Part shown: piece after piece, positions 42,309 to 55,970 of the stretch
How positions within the stretch are numbered: the stretch's first letter is position 1
Layout of the letters: every line of letters begins with the position of its first letter
Assembly: GCF_038449125.1 (NCBI RefSeq)
Contig: NZ_CP151800.1
Span: forward strand, 406,406 to 470,405
Origin: Kosakonia sp. BYX6
GTDB taxonomy: Bacteria > Pseudomonadota > Gammaproteobacteria > Enterobacterales > Enterobacteriaceae
DNA: 64,000 bases
Reading direction: 5' to 3'
Made by a program: the position numbers and the translations under genes
Notes under the pieces: model-generated
The model's input: only the letters and a program-made list of their open reading frames with translations
Databases searched by the model: none
What the model was told of the DNA's origin: nothing

Positions 42309-44848
42309 GCGTTTTCCTCCACTAACATCACCGGAATACGTTCATACGGCGTGGCCGGGCGATGCTGCGCGCGCTCAGGCACCACTTGCACGTTCGGGTC
42401 ACGGCGATCGCTGTTGATAAAGTGTTTGAAGCGTGTCTGCGCGGCTGGCGTATTCACGGTTTCGGTCCACTCACAAATCACCGCGTCACGCAGGCGAGCC
42501 ATTTCCGCTTCCAACTGCGCATCAAAGCCCAATTTGTCGTCGATAATCACGCTTTTCAGGTACTCGATGCCACCTTCCATGCTTTCCAGCCAGGAAGCTG
42601 TACGGGTTAGTTTGTCGGCAGTACGGATGTAGAACATCATGAAACGGTCGAGATAACGCAGCAGGGTTTCGCGGTCGAGATCCGCCGCCAGCAGATCCGC
42701 GTGGCGCGGTTTCATGCCGCCGTTGCCGCAAACATACAGGTTCCAGCCTTTTTCCGTGGCGATAATGCCAACGTCTTTGCCCTGGGCTTCCGCACATTCA
42801 CGGGTACAACCGGAAACGCCAAATTTCATTTTGTGCGGCGTGCGAATGCCTTTGTAACGGTTTTCTAGTTCAACGCCGAAACCGACGCTATCGCCGACGC
42901 CGTAACGACACCAGGTTGAACCGACACAGGTTTTCGCCATACGCAGCGCTTTTGCGTACGCGTGACCGGTTTCGAAACCGGCGTTAATCAACTGACGCCA
43001 AATTTCCGGCAGATCGTCTTTTTGCGCGCCGAACAGGCCGATACGCTGCGAGCCGGTAATTTTGGTGTAGAGATTGAATTCACGGGCGATGCGGCCGACT
43101 TCCATCAGCCCTTCCGGGGTGATTTCGCCACCGGCAGAACGTGGGATCACCGAATAGGTGCCGTCTTTCTGGATGTTGGCGAGGAAGTTGTCGTTGGTAT
43201 CCTGAAGTGGCGTGTGCTGCGGTTTCAGGACGTACTCGTTCCAGCAGGAGGCGAGCAGGGAACCGACCGTCGGCTTACACACTTCACACCCGTAACCTTT
43301 GCCGTATTTCGCCAGCAGTTCGTCAAAGGTTTTGATCCCTTCGACCTGAATCAGGTGATACAGCTCCTGGCGAGAGTAGGCGAAGTGTTCGCACAGGTTG
43401 TTGGTGATTTCGATGCCCTGTTTCGCCAGTTCGGCGTTCAGCACTTGCGTGACCAACGGGATGCAGCCGCCGCAACCGGTACCGGCTTTGGTTTCGGCTT
43501 TCAGGGCGGCAACGGTGTGGCAGCCTTTGTTGATGGCCGCGATCAAGTCACCTTTGGTAACGTCGAAGCAGGAGCAGATTTGCGCGCTGTCCGGCAGCTT
43601 ATCGACGCCGATAGAGGGTTTGCCGCTGCTGGCGTGGGCCGGCAGGATTAACGCGTCCGGGTTTTCCGGCAGTTCGATGGCGTTCAGTACCAGTTGCAAC
43701 AGGTTGCCGAAATCGCTGGTGTCGCCCACCAACACCGCGCCGAGCAGGGTTTTGTTATCCGGGCTGACGATCAGGCGTTTGTAGACTTCTTTGCTTTCGT
43801 CGAGGTAAACGTAGCTGCGCGCGCCCGGCGTGCGACCGTGCGCATCGCCGATGCCGCCAACATCCACGCCGAGCAGTTTCAGCTTGGCGCTGAGATCTGC
43901 GCCTTCAAAGGCATTTGGCGTACCGAGAATATGATCCACGGTGACCTGCGCCATTTTGTAACCCGGCGCGACCAGGCCGTAAACGCGGTTGTTCCAACTG
44001 GCGCATTCGCCGATAGCGTAGATATTCGGATCGGACGTCTGGCAGTTGTCATTAATCAGGATGCCGCCGCGCGGCGCCACTTCCAGCCCGCACTGCGTGG
44101 CCAGTTTGTCGCGCGGGCGGATGCCGGTCGAAAAGACGATAAAGTCGACTTCCAGCTCGCTGCCATCGGCAAAGCGCATGGTTTTGCGCGCTTCGGTGCC
44201 TTCCTGCACGATCTCTTGGGTGTTTTTGCTGGTGTGCACGCCCACGCCCATGCTTTCGATTTTGCGTTTCAGCTGCTCGCCGCCCATCTGGTCGAGCTGC
44301 TCGGCCATCAGCATTGGCGCGAATTCAATCACATGCGTTTCAACGCCTAAGTTTTTCAGCGCGCCTGCGGCTTCCAGACCAAGCAGGCCGCCGCCAACCA
44401 CAGCGCCACGGCGGCTACGGCGCGCGCAGGCTTCAATGGCGTTTAAATCTTCGATGGTGCGGTAAACGAAACAGTCTTGTGTTTCGGAACCTTTGATCGG
44501 CGGGATCCACGGATAGGAGCCGGTCGCCATGATCAGTTTGTCGTAATACACCGTGCGCCCGGCGCTCGAGTGAATCACTTTTTCCTGACGGTTAATAGTG
44601 ATCGCGCGTTCGCCGACCAGCACTTTTACGCCATGTTTCTCGTAAAAGCCTTCGCGAACCAGAGAGAGTTCTTCAGCAGTATGGTGAGAAAAATAGGAAG
44701 AGAGATGGACGCGATCGTAGGCTTTACGCGGCTCTTCACAGAAGACGGTAATGTCGAACTGGCTGGCGTCGGCTTTATCGAGAAGATCCTCAATAAAGCG
44801 GTGGCCGACCATGCCGTTACCGATAATTGCGAGTTTGACTTTGCTCAT
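42305..44848 (-). CDS. nirB: NADH-nitrite reductase large subunit NirB
   Basis: NirB carries FAD, [2Fe-2S], [4Fe-4S] and siroheme centres and reduces nitrite to ammonium in the cytoplasm. Its 847 residues show the FAD-binding start IGNGMVGHRFIEDLL, an NAD-binding GGGLLGLEAAGAL near residue 150, a BFD-like [2Fe-2S] segment (ICSCFDVTKGD and GTGCGGC near 420-465), and the siroheme/[4Fe-4S] cysteines in TCVGSTWC and GCTRECAEAQGKD near 640-690. It is led by an FNR and NarL/NarP promoter. All expected ligands are present. Confidence 0.98.
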   Translation of the reverse strand: MSKVKLAIIGNGMVGHRFIEDLLDKADASQFDITVFCEEPRKAYDRVHLSSYFSHHTAEELSLVREGFYEKHGVKVLVGERAITINRQEKVIHSSAGRTVYYDKLIMATGSYPWIPPIKGSETQDCFVYRTIEDLNAIEACARRSRRGAVVGGGLLGLEAAGALKNLGVETHVIEFAPMLMAEQLDQMGGEQLKRKIESMGVGVHTSKNTQEIVQEGTEARKTMRFADGSELEVDFIVFSTGIRPRDKLATQCGLEVAPRGGILINDNCQTSDPNIYAIGECASWNNRVYGLVAPGYKMAQVTVDHILGTPNAFEGADLSAKLKLLGVDVGGIGDAHGRTPGARSYVYLDESKEVYKRLIVSPDNKTLLGAVLVGDTSDFGNLLQLVLNAIELPENPDALILPAHASSGKPSIGVDKLPDSAQICSCFDVTKGDLIAAINKGCHTVAALKAETKAGTGCGGCIPLVTQVLNAELAKQGIEITNNLCEHFAYSRQELYHLIQVEGIKTFDELLAKYGKGYGCEVCKPTVGSLLASCWNEYVLKPQHTPLQDTNDNFLANIQKDGTYSVIPRSAGGEITPEGLMEVGRIAREFNLYTKITGSQRIGLFGAQKDDLPEIWRQLINAGFETGHAYAKALRMAKTCVGSTWCRYGVGDSVGFGVELENRYKGIRTPHKMKFGVSGCTRECAEAQGKDVGIIATEKGWNLYVCGNGGMKPRHADLLAADLDRETLLRYLDRFMMFYIRTADKLTRTASWLESMEGGIEYLKSVIIDDKLGFDAQLEAEMARLRDAVICEWTETVNTPAAQTRFKHFINSDRRDPNVQVVPERAQHRPATPYERIPVMLVEENA

Positions 44849-44879
44849 TTTTGCCTCGATTTCTTTTTTACTACCGCCT

Positions 44880-44949
44880 ACCTTAACGATTCAGCCTCCT
44901 CGCTTATTGATGTGCATCAAATACGCCTTCACCTACCACTTAATGAGTA
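44880..44949 (-). promoter_or_regulatory. nirB promoter with FNR and NarL/NarP sites
   Basis: On the nirB strand, in order: a 7-2-7 NarL/NarP pair TACTCATTAAGTGGTA (44934-44949), a perfect FNR site TTGATGTGCATCAA (44907-44920), then a -10-like TAAGGT (44880-44885). The sequence just after the FNR site (GAATCGTTAAGGTAGGCGG) is the same as I recall for the E. coli nirB promoter. If the FNR centre is at -41.5, transcription starts near 44872. Expression should be anaerobic and raised by nitrate and nitrite. Confidence 0.9.
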
Positions 44950-45088
44950 TATGACTGATTTTTATCGATTTTTATAAGTTACGGATATCGCAGGCATTTA
45001 TGAATTGTGGAATTTGCATACGAAATATGAAGGTTTTTGGCATGACCTCTGATACAAAATATCTGAGGGAAATAGAGGGAGTAATGCG

Positions 45089-46387
45089 ATGTCGGTAACA
45101 CCACTTTGGTTAGTTCAGAATGTGCATTTACCCGATCGCGAAGGGCTATGGCAAATTGCGATTGAGCAGGGGCGTTTTGGTGAAATCACGCCGATGGGCG
45201 CGACGCACAGCGACAATCTTGAGGTGCTCAATGCGCGAGGCGGGCTGGCGCTGCCGCCATTCATCGAGCCGCATATTCACCTCGACACCACGCAAACCGC
45301 CGGAGAACCGAACTGGAACCAGTCCGGCACGCTGTTTGAAGGCATTGAGCGCTGGGCCGAGCGTAAAGCGCTGCTGAGCCATGATGACGTGAAAACGCGC
45401 GCCTGGCAGACGCTAAAGTGGCAAATGGCCAACGGCGTACAGCATGTGCGCACGCACATCGATGTTTCCGATCCTTCCCTGACGGCGCTGAAAGCGATGC
45501 TGGAAGTGAAAGCGGAAGTCGCGCCGTGGATCGATTTACAACTCGTCGCGTTCCCGCAGGAAGGCATTCTTTCTTACCCCAATGGTGCGGAATTGCTGGA
45601 AGAGGCGCTGTGTTTAGGGGCGGATGTGGTCGGGGCGATCCCGCATTTTGAGTTCACCCGCGAATACGGCGTTGAATCTCTGCATATCGCGTTTGCGCTG
45701 GCGCAAAAATATGATCGCCCGCTGGATATTCACTGCGATGAAATCGACGATGAGCAATCGCGTTTTGTGGAAACCGTCGCCGCGCTGGCGCTGAAAATGG
45801 GTATTGGCCCTCGTGTCACCGCCAGCCATACCACGGCAATGCACTCTTATAATGGTGCATACACCTCGCGCTTATTCCGTTTGCTGAAGCTTTCCGGCAT
45901 CAACTTTGTGGCGAACCCGCTGGTGAATATTCATCTGCAAGGGCGCTTTGATGATTACCCGAAACGCCGTGGCATCACGCGGGTGAAAGAGCTGCTGGCG
46001 GCGGGCATAAATGTCTGCTTCGGTCACGATGATGTGTTCGATCCCTGGTATCCGCTGGGCACCGGCAATATGTTGCAGGTGCTGCACATGGGGCTGCATG
46101 TCTGTCAGCTCATGGGTTACCAGCAAATTGACCAGGGGTTGCGTTTGATCACCCATAACAGCGCCAGAACTTTTGGCCTGGTGGAGTACGGCATTGAACC
46201 CGGTTTTCCGGCAAATATGATTATTTTGCCTGTAGAAACAGGCTTTGATGCGGTACGTTGCCAGGCACCGGTTCGCTGGTCGATTCGCCAGGGGCGGGTG
46301 ATTGCCAGCACGCAACCGGCACAAAGTTGGGTACAAATGGACCGCGGTGGTGAAGAAGTGGTGTTCAGCCGAACACCGCGAAAATAG
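45089..46387 (+). CDS. codA: Cytosine deaminase
   Basis: A 432-residue amidohydrolase that resembles CodA of E. coli, which deaminates cytosine to uracil and ammonia. Metal and substrate residues are visible: HIHLD (His62, His64), HCDEIDD near residue 213, SHTTAMHSY near 245, and GHDDVFDPW near 312. The start follows AGAGGGAG. Unlike E. coli codBA there is no cytosine permease beside it. It sits divergent from nirB, where E. coli has tsgA. Other amino-hydrolase substrates (for example creatinine or isoguanine) are possible for paralogues, so the symbol is a close guess. Confidence 0.85.
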   Translation: MSVTPLWLVQNVHLPDREGLWQIAIEQGRFGEITPMGATHSDNLEVLNARGGLALPPFIEPHIHLDTTQTAGEPNWNQSGTLFEGIERWAERKALLSHDDVKTRAWQTLKWQMANGVQHVRTHIDVSDPSLTALKAMLEVKAEVAPWIDLQLVAFPQEGILSYPNGAELLEEALCLGADVVGAIPHFEFTREYGVESLHIAFALAQKYDRPLDIHCDEIDDEQSRFVETVAALALKMGIGPRVTASHTTAMHSYNGAYTSRLFRLLKLSGINFVANPLVNIHLQGRFDDYPKRRGITRVKELLAAGINVCFGHDDVFDPWYPLGTGNMLQVLHMGLHVCQLMGYQQIDQGLRLITHNSARTFGLVEYGIEPGFPANMIILPVETGFDAVRCQAPVRWSIRQGRVIASTQPAQSWVQMDRGGEEVVFSRTPRK

Positions 46388-46533
46388 CGCCCAGCCGGGA
46401 TGTTGCGCCGCGCGTTGTGACGCGTCTGGCGTTACATCTGTTACCAAATACGTAAAATTAAGTAAAAGGCTAGCCTGCTGGCTGACTGCTCTTTAGAATC
46501 AAGCCACTCGCTTTCTTTACTGCACTTCGTTAA

Positions 46534-47115
<582 letters not shown>

Positions 47116-47124
47116 GTTTTCCCC

Positions 47125-47150
47125 ACACGGGCTGTTCGGCCCGTGTTCTG
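47125..47150 (+). terminator. Terminator-like hairpin after ppiA
   Basis: An 8-bp stem ACACGGGC/GCCCGTGT around a TGTTCG loop lies ten bases after the ppiA stop codon. The following TCTGTTGCC is only moderately T-rich, so termination may be incomplete. Confidence 0.65.
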
Positions 47151-47220
47151 TTGCCTTCCGGCGTAACGTGAATTTTCTGCTTATAATTTGGGCAAGTACA
47201 CGTCTAAACAGGGAGGCGCT

Positions 47221-47391
47221 ATGAGCAAGAAACTCACCGACAGGCAAAAATCCCGTCTCTGGGAGCAGCAGCGCAATGTCAATTTCCAGGCCAGCAGGCG
47301 TCTGGAGGGCGTTGACAGTGAACTTGTGACGCTTAACGCCGAAGAAGCCAATGTGCGTCTTGAAGAACTCCGGAGGCACTATGAGCGATAA
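47221..47391 (+). CDS. yhfG: Fic inhibitor (class I antitoxin) YhfG
   Basis: A 56-residue protein, the small partner of Fic (FicA/YhfG of E. coli). Residues 25-30 read SRRLEG, matching the inhibitory motif [S/T]xxxE[G/N] whose Glu blocks ATP binding in the Fic active site. GGGAGG lies just before the ATG at 47221. The last 11 bases overlap fic, so antitoxin is made first and translation is coupled, as in other Fic antitoxin-toxin modules. Confidence 0.92.
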   Translation: MSKKLTDRQKSRLWEQQRNVNFQASRRLEGVDSELVTLNAEEANVRLEELRRHYER

Positions 47392-47983
47392 ATTTGGCGA
47401 TGGCCGCGATCCGTACCTCTTTCCTGGCCTGAACGTGATGCGCAATGTGTTAGGCATTCACGAGACACAGCGGCTGGAGCAAGCCGCTTATCAACTGACG
47501 GCATTACGCGCCGCAACGCTTGAACTTGGCCCTTTAGCGCGCGGGCTGCCCCATCTTTGCGCCATTCACCATCACCTTTATCAGGATGTGTTTGACTGGG
47601 CCGGGCAGGTTCGCGAAGTGGATATCTACGAAGGCGATACCCGTTTCTGCCATTTCGAATACATCGAGAAGGAAGGGAATGCGCTGATGCAGCAACTCGA
47701 AGATGAGGAGTGGCTGTGCGGGCTGGCGAAAGCCGAGTTTATTGAGCGGCTGGCGCATTATTACTGTGAAATCAATGTGCTGCACCCGTTCCGTCTCGGT
47801 AATGGTATTGCGCAGCGCATCTTCTTTGAACAACTCGCGTTGCACGCCGGTTTTTCTCTCGACTGGCGCGATATCGATCCCAACGACTGGAGCACCGCGA
47901 ACCAGGCCGGTGCGATGGGCGATTTACAACCGCTGTATGCGATCTTCGGCAACGTGGTGAGCGAAGCGGTGGTAGGGGAGTAA
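47381..47983 (+). CDS. fic: Fic-domain protein with divergent catalytic motif
   Basis: A 200-residue Fic protein. Fic enzymes AMPylate target proteins with a loop HPFx[D/E]GNGRxxR. Here residues 135-146 read [12 protein letters not shown]: catalytic His135, the GNG and the last Arg are kept. However, the acidic Mg2+ ligand is Leu139 and the first Arg is Ile143. As I recall it, E. coli K-12 Fic also departs at these places, so weak or absent AMPylation may be ancestral to this lineage. The flap region RFCHFEYI is present. The ATG at 47381 follows CGGAGG and lies inside yhfG. Confidence 0.93.
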   Translation: MSDKFGDGRDPYLFPGLNVMRNVLGIHETQRLEQAAYQLTALRAATLELGPLARGLPHLCAIHHHLYQDVFDWAGQVREVDIYEGDTRFCHFEYIEKEGNALMQQLEDEEWLCGLAKAEFIERLAHYYCEINVLHPFRLGNGIAQRIFFEQLALHAGFSLDWRDIDPNDWSTANQAGAMGDLQPLYAIFGNVVSEAVVGE

Positions 47984-47992
47984 CATCATTTT

Positions 47993-48078
47993 GTCGGATG
48001 GCGCTGACGCTGATCCGACCTACAAAACCCAGTGGAGCGGATCATTTGTCGGCCGGATCAGCGTCAGCGCCATCCGGC
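47993..48078. repeat. BIME element between fic and pabA
   Basis: Two REP units in inverted orientation: 47993-48020 (GTCGGATGGCGCTGACGCTG and on) and 48051-48078, which is nearly its reverse complement. Each is itself a hairpin with GTCGGAT/ATCCGAC-type arms. The whole lies between the fic stop and pabA, and could uncouple pabA from fic. Confidence 0.85.
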
Positions 48079-48179
48079 GATTATCGCAGCCGAGCAGGTC
48101 TGCTCTGCAAACCCGTTTTTTATCCAGGCGAAGTGCCGTATAGTTTTGCGCAATTTGTACTGCATTCGGCTGAACTCAC

Positions 48180-48743
48180 ATGATCCTGCTTATCGACAAT
48201 TACGACTCCTTCACCTGGAACCTGTACCAGTATTTTTGTGAACTGGGCGCAAGCGTGGAGGTAAGGCGTAACGATGAGCTGACGTTGGCGGAGATTGCCG
48301 CGCTGGCGCCACAAAAGATCGTTATCTCGCCGGGCCCGTGCACGCCGGATGAGTCTGGTATTTCGCTGGATGTCATTCGGCATTACGCCGGTAAATTGCC
48401 GATTCTTGGCGTTTGCCTGGGCCATCAGGCGATTGCGCAAGTGTTTGGCGCCACCATTGTGCGTGCGGCAAAAGTGATGCACGGCAAAACCTCTCCTATT
48501 ACCCATCACGGCGCGGGCGTATTTACGGGTCTTAATAATCCATTAACTGTCACTCGCTATCATTCGCTGGTTATCGATCCGCCCACGTTGCCTGAGTGTT
48601 TTGAGGTCATGGCGTGGAGCGAAAGCGGGGAGATCATGGGTATTCGCCATCGGCAGTGGGATTTGGAAGGGGTGCAGTTCCACCCGGAAAGTATCCTCAG
48701 CGAGCAGGGCCACCAATTACTGCAAAACTTCCTGACACGGTGA
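48180..48743 (+). CDS. pabA: Aminodeoxychorismate synthase glutamine amidotransferase PabA
   Basis: PabA releases ammonia from glutamine for PabB, which makes 4-amino-4-deoxychorismate on the way to folate. The 187-residue class I amidotransferase has the nucleophile Cys79 in GVCLGHQ and the His-Glu pair in VQFHPESI near residue 168. The oxyanion region is [11 protein letters not shown]. Close similarity to TrpG means dual use cannot be excluded, but the pabA-argD context is typical. Confidence 0.97.
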   Translation: MILLIDNYDSFTWNLYQYFCELGASVEVRRNDELTLAEIAALAPQKIVISPGPCTPDESGISLDVIRHYAGKLPILGVCLGHQAIAQVFGATIVRAAKVMHGKTSPITHHGAGVFTGLNNPLTVTRYHSLVIDPPTLPECFEVMAWSESGEIMGIRHRQWDLEGVQFHPESILSEQGHQLLQNFLTR

Positions 48744-48785
48744 TTTCTGGTTGCCATGCAGTGATTTTTTATGCATATTTCGTGA

Positions 48786-52140
<3,355 letters not shown>

Positions 52141-52167
52141 CGGATAAGCGATGCGCCGTTTTGCAGA

Positions 52168-52800
52168 TTAACGTGTTCCGTAGACGACGATGGTTTTGCC
52201 GTGGGCGGAGATCAGGTTTTGATCTTCAAGCATTTTCAGAATGCGACCGACTGTTTCACGGGAGCAACCGACGATCTGACCAATTTCCTGACGCGTAATT
52301 TTAATTTGCATGCCGTCAGGGTGGGTCATTGCGTCCGGCTGTTTCGCCAGATTCAACAGCGTTTGCGCAATGCGGCCTGTAACGTCCAGGAACGCCAGGT
52401 TGCCGACTTTCTCCGAAGTCACCTGCAGGCGACGCGCCATTTGCGCGGAGAGACGCATCAGAATATCCGGGTTAACCTGGATCAACTGACGGAATTTTTT
52501 GTAGGAAATTTCGGCTACTTCACAGGCGGTCTTGGCGCGTACCCAGGCACTGCGCTCCTGACCTTCTTCGAACAGGCCCAGTTCACCGATAAAATCGCCC
52601 TGGTTGAGGTAAGAGAGGATCATCTCTTTACCTTCTTCATCCTTGATGAGCACTGCCACTGAGCCTTTGACGATGTAATACAACGTTTCCGCTTTTTCAC
52701 CTTGGTGAATAAGCGTGCTCTTCGACGGGTACTTATGAATATGGCAATGAGACAAGAACCATTCGAGAGTCGGGTCTGTTTGCGGTTTGCCAAGCACCAT
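52168..52800 (-). CDS. crp: cAMP receptor protein CRP
   Basis: CRP is the global cAMP-dependent regulator. Its 210 residues match E. coli CRP almost completely. The N-terminal cAMP-binding beta-barrel includes [20 protein letters not shown] near residue 72. A dimerisation helix follows, and the C-terminal helix-turn-helix has recognition helix [16 protein letters not shown] near residue 180. The start follows AGAGGATAACCGCGC, the same as in E. coli. It is divergent from yhfA. Confidence 0.99.
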
Positions 52801-53112
52801 GCGCGGTTATCCTCTGTTATAAGCTGGCTCCAGAAGCCGGGCGTAAGGGAACCCTGTTTCTGGGGTTGCAATCAAAGCTTCCCAAATCCCGGGAAGTGGA
52901 CCGTCAGCGTCATCTGCGGCCTCTAATGTATGATGTCCTTTGCGTACATGCGTAACGTCAATGTATCTCTGTAGCATCCAGACTGTTTTAGCATAGCTTT
53001 TAACGCCTGTCTCCTGGTGTCTCGCTTCAGCATGACGCAGGTCGCCTTCCGTTGCGGCTTTTCTTATGTGCGCGTAATCTGTAAAGAAAATTGCAACTCC
53101 GGAGTGATGAAA
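52801..53112. promoter_or_regulatory. Divergent crp-yhfA promoter region and crp leader
   Basis: This 312-base region between crp and yhfA holds the long untranslated crp leader. On the crp strand several blocks agree with what I recall of E. coli, including GGATGCTACAG, ATACATTGA, GCAAAGGAC and the ribosome-binding end AGAGGATAACCGCGC. In E. coli CRP binds here and represses its own gene through a divergent RNA. The equivalent CRP site (near 52930-52955) is recognisable but imperfect. No gene is seen. Confidence 0.7.
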
Positions 53113-53517
53113 ATGCAGGCACGTGTGAAATGGGTTGAAGGGTTAACGTTCCTTGGTGAGTCCGCTTCTGGTCACCAAATTCTGATGGACGGCAACTCTG
53201 GCGACAAAGCGCCAAGCCCAATGGAAATGGTTCTGATGGCCGCAGGCGGGTGCAGCGCAATCGACGTGGTGTCGATCCTGCAAAAAGGGCGTCATAACGT
53301 CACCGACTGCGAAGTGAAACTGACCTCAGAGCGCCGTGAAGAAGCGCCGCGCCTGTTTACCCATATTAATCTGCACTTCGTCGTCACCGGTAACGCATTG
53401 AAAGATGCCGCCGTTTCTCGCGCGGTTGATCTGTCGGCAGAGAAATATTGCTCTGTGGCGCTGATGCTGGAAAAAGCGGTGAATATCACCCACTCCTACG
53501 AAGTGATCGAAGCCTGA
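53113..53517 (+). CDS. yhfA: OsmC-family protein YhfA
   Basis: A 134-residue OsmC/Ohr-fold protein, orthologous to E. coli YhfA, of unknown function. Family features: an N-terminal strand MQARVKWVEGLTFLGES, the helix with PSPMEMVLMAAGGCSAIDVV carrying the conserved Cys near residue 47, and a second Cys in AEKYCSVALML near residue 114. The ATG at 53113 is chosen because GGAG lies eight bases upstream; an ATG two codons earlier is too close to that site. Confidence 0.93.
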   Translation: MQARVKWVEGLTFLGESASGHQILMDGNSGDKAPSPMEMVLMAAGGCSAIDVVSILQKGRHNVTDCEVKLTSERREEAPRLFTHINLHFVVTGNALKDAAVSRAVDLSAEKYCSVALMLEKAVNITHSYEVIEA

Positions 53518-53544
53518 TTACGCAGCCCGGCGGCGCAGTCCGGG

Positions 53545-54414
53545 CTATATAATCTTTTTCCCTTCCATCAGCCGTTGTACCAGCGGCGTCATGATCAGTT
53601 CCATCGCCAACCCCATTTTGCCGCCTGGCACCACCAGCGTATCCATATGCGAGATGAATGAACCTTGCAACATTGCGAGCAACCACGGGTAGTCGATCCC
53701 TTCTAAATTGCGGAAGTGAATAACAACAAAGCTTTCATCCAGTGAAGGAATGCCTTTCGCGGCAAACGGGTTGGAGGTATCAACCGTCGGCACGCGCTGA
53801 AAGTTGATATGGGTGCGCGAAAACTGCGGCGTAATAAAGTTGATGTAGTCTTCCATCGACCGCACCACGGAATCCATCACCGCTTCACGGGAGTGTCCGC
53901 GCTCGCTGGTGTCGCGAATGAGTTTCTGGATCCACTCAAGGTTAACGATCGGCACCACGCCGACCAGCAAATCGACATAGCGCGCAACGTCATGCTGCGG
54001 TGTCACCACGCCGCCGTGCAGCCCTTCATAAAACAGCACATCGGTCGGTTCCGGCAACGGTTGCCAGGGCGTAAAAGTGCCCGGCACCTGGTTCCAGGGG
54101 ACGGCTTCATCGTAAGTGTGCAGGTATTTGCGCGCCTGGCCCTGGCCGGTTTGGCCGTAGTCGCTAAAGGTTTGTTCTAACAGGCCAAAGTCATTGGCTT
54201 CCGGGCCAAAGTAGCTAATATGCCGGCCAAGATCGCGGGCCTTGCGGATAGCCATATCCATTTCCGGGCGGGTGTAGCGATGGAAGCTGTCGCCTTCCAC
54301 TTCCGCCGCGTGCATGTTGAGTTGGGCGAAAATTTTACGAAAGGCGAGGCTGGTGGTGGTGGTTCCCGCGCCGCTGGAGCCTGTAACGGCGATAACCGGA
54401 TGTTTGGCGGACAT
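53545..54414 (-). CDS. prkB: Phosphoribulokinase-like protein PrkB
   Basis: A 289-residue P-loop protein of the phosphoribulokinase/uridine kinase superfamily. The P-loop reads GSSGAGTTTT, with Thr in place of the usual Lys, as in true phosphoribulokinases of proteobacteria. Further family segments are EGDSFHRYTRPEMD and FYEGLHGG. No Rubisco or Calvin-cycle gene is nearby, and the enterobacterial function is unknown. The ATG at 54414 (MSAKHPVIA) has GGGAGT upstream; an earlier in-frame ATG at 54432 lacks one. Confidence 0.93.
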   Translation of the reverse strand: MSAKHPVIAVTGSSGAGTTTTSLAFRKIFAQLNMHAAEVEGDSFHRYTRPEMDMAIRKARDLGRHISYFGPEANDFGLLEQTFSDYGQTGQGQARKYLHTYDEAVPWNQVPGTFTPWQPLPEPTDVLFYEGLHGGVVTPQHDVARYVDLLVGVVPIVNLEWIQKLIRDTSERGHSREAVMDSVVRSMEDYINFITPQFSRTHINFQRVPTVDTSNPFAAKGIPSLDESFVVIHFRNLEGIDYPWLLAMLQGSFISHMDTLVVPGGKMGLAMELIMTPLVQRLMEGKKII

Positions 54415-54467
54415 AGCTACTCCCTGAATCAACGATTATTTTCAGTATCAAAGCCGCCCGCACCCTG

Positions 54468-54686
54468 TCATTCGTGGAACTGCCCGCGCGGCATAATGTT
54501 CACCGTTTCGTGCAGTTCCGACCACACCAGCACGGCTTCGCCGTGTTGCAGTTGCCGTTTAACGTCGGCGACCTTTTGTTCAAGCGAACGCTCATGTTCA
54601 CCATAATCGGTGCCTTCGCGCAAGACAAAGCTCTCAATCAGGTTGTCCAGCGTCTGCGCGTCAAGTTCTTGCCACGGAATAATCAT
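54468..54686 (-). CDS. yheU: Conserved small protein YheU (UPF0270)
   Basis: A 72-residue protein of the UPF0270 family, orthologous to E. coli YheU. It is acidic and helical ([21 protein letters not shown]), with no known function. I take the ATG at 54686 (MIIPWQEL), which has GGGAGC upstream and matches the family start. It overlaps the end of yheT by four bases, so it is coupled to that gene. Confidence 0.93.
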   Translation of the reverse strand: MIIPWQELDAQTLDNLIESFVLREGTDYGEHERSLEQKVADVKRQLQHGEAVLVWSELHETVNIMPRGQFHE

Positions 54687-55702
54687 GATGCTCCCAAATA
54701 GGCGGATAACCAGTCCGGGATGCGCTTCTCCAGCCACATTTCCGGGTGACGGAGTGTTCCGCCGACAAAACCAACGTGACCACCGTGTTCTGTCAGTTGA
54801 TATTCAATATTCGTGGGTAAATGGCTGGCATCCGGGATCACGTTATGATCCATAAACGGATCGTCTTTGGCGTGGATAATCAGCGTCGGTTTGCGGATAA
54901 GCGGCAGCTGCGGCATGGCGCTACAGCGGCGATAGTAATCCAGCGCGTCGGCAAAACCGTGGATTTTCGCCGTGATCATGTCATCAAACTCCCGAATTCG
55001 CCGCACCTTTCGCAGCGCCGGCAGCGTGGTTGGCAAAGAACCGGGGTAGGCCCTTAATTTGCGCGCGGCATTGGCTTTCAACAAGTTCAGCAAATAGCGC
55101 TGATAAACGCGCGAAAAGCCCTTTTCCATATGATAACTACAGGCTTCCAGCATCAGCGGCGCCGAGACAATCACTGCCGCATCGACAGGCAAACTGTCAT
55201 CCGCTTTCGCCAGCAAGCAGCCGAGCATATTGCCGCCCAGCGAGTAACCCACGGCGGCGGTCGGTACCGGGCCGAACTCTTCGCGCAACCAGTGCAAAAA
55301 CCAGGTGCCATCCTCAGTTTCACCGGAGTGATAAATCCGACTCAGGCGGTTTGGTATGCCGCTGCACCCGCGAAAATGCATCACCACGCCCAGCCAGCCG
55401 CGCTGTTTTGCCGCATGGATCAGGCCATGTGCGTAAGGGCTGTGCAGGCTGCCTTCCAGACCATGAAACACCACAAGGCGCGGTTTATGGCGGGCTTGAT
55501 ACGGCTCTTCGCTCCACGCGAGATCAACAAAATCCCCGTCTGGCAGTTCAAGGCGCTGCCACCAGGGTTCGAATTGCAAACGGCGGCGAATCAATCGCGG
55601 CAGCATGGTTTGTAGATGCGGATTGCTCGCACCCCGCATCGGCTGGAAATAGTGTGAAACGCCTTGATCTTCAAGGAGATTCGCAGGGGTAATTTCTGCC
55701 AT
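54683..55702 (-). CDS. yheT: Alpha/beta hydrolase YheT
   Basis: A 339-residue alpha/beta-hydrolase of the YheT/ABHD1-3 group, a putative esterase. The nucleophile elbow is GYSLGGNML near residue 150; the acid is in [10 protein letters not shown] near residue 270, and the His in EHGGHVGF near residue 300. The ATG at 55702 (MAEITPAN) matches the family start; an earlier in-frame start at 55735 adds 11 codons. Function in the cell is unknown. In E. coli the next gene is yheS; here the mdc operon follows. Confidence 0.92.
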   Translation of the reverse strand: MAEITPANLLEDQGVSHYFQPMRGASNPHLQTMLPRLIRRRLQFEPWWQRLELPDGDFVDLAWSEEPYQARHKPRLVVFHGLEGSLHSPYAHGLIHAAKQRGWLGVVMHFRGCSGIPNRLSRIYHSGETEDGTWFLHWLREEFGPVPTAAVGYSLGGNMLGCLLAKADDSLPVDAAVIVSAPLMLEACSYHMEKGFSRVYQRYLLNLLKANAARKLRAYPGSLPTTLPALRKVRRIREFDDMITAKIHGFADALDYYRRCSAMPQLPLIRKPTLIIHAKDDPFMDHNVIPDASHLPTNIEYQLTEHGGHVGFVGGTLRHPEMWLEKRIPDWLSAYLGAS

Positions 55703-55823
55703 TTCGTCTTCTAATCTCTGTAAACCGGCGAACATTATACGTGCGAATAATTGAGCCGTTTAATAATTTGCGGCTCCTGTATAGGTTAAAAGCGCCCCAT
55801 AAAGCTTTTCTTACCTGCCTAAA

Positions 55824-55880
55824 CTGATCTGCATCACAAATTGTCACTTTGATTATTACTCTCAGGCTAATGATTTAGCC
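55824..55880 (+). promoter_or_regulatory. Putative CRP site and dyad upstream of mdcA
   Basis: The sequence CTGATCTGCATCACA (55824-55838) agrees with the CRP consensus in the right half (ATCACA) and in TGATCT of the left half. A perfect dyad GGCTAA-TGAT-TTAGCC follows at 55865-55880, a T-N-A-type palindrome that a LysR regulator such as MdcR could bind. Both are motif-based suggestions. Confidence 0.45.
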
Positions 55881-55970
55881 AGCACCTTAATTGATGCATT
55901 TCTCACCGGAGCGCAGACTACGTTCAGTGTTAAGCAAGTCAAAATGATGAGCTGAATCAGGAGGTTAATA

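Noticed and set aside
52930-52955. A full CRP autoregulation site in the crp leader as a separate feature
   Set aside because: The block is recognisable only by its place relative to E. coli and does not match the CRP consensus well, so it is only mentioned in the leader entry.
53545-54414. PrkB as evidence for carbon fixation
   Set aside because: The protein is the common enterobacterial phosphoribulokinase-like orthologue next to crp, and no Rubisco or other Calvin-cycle gene is in the window.
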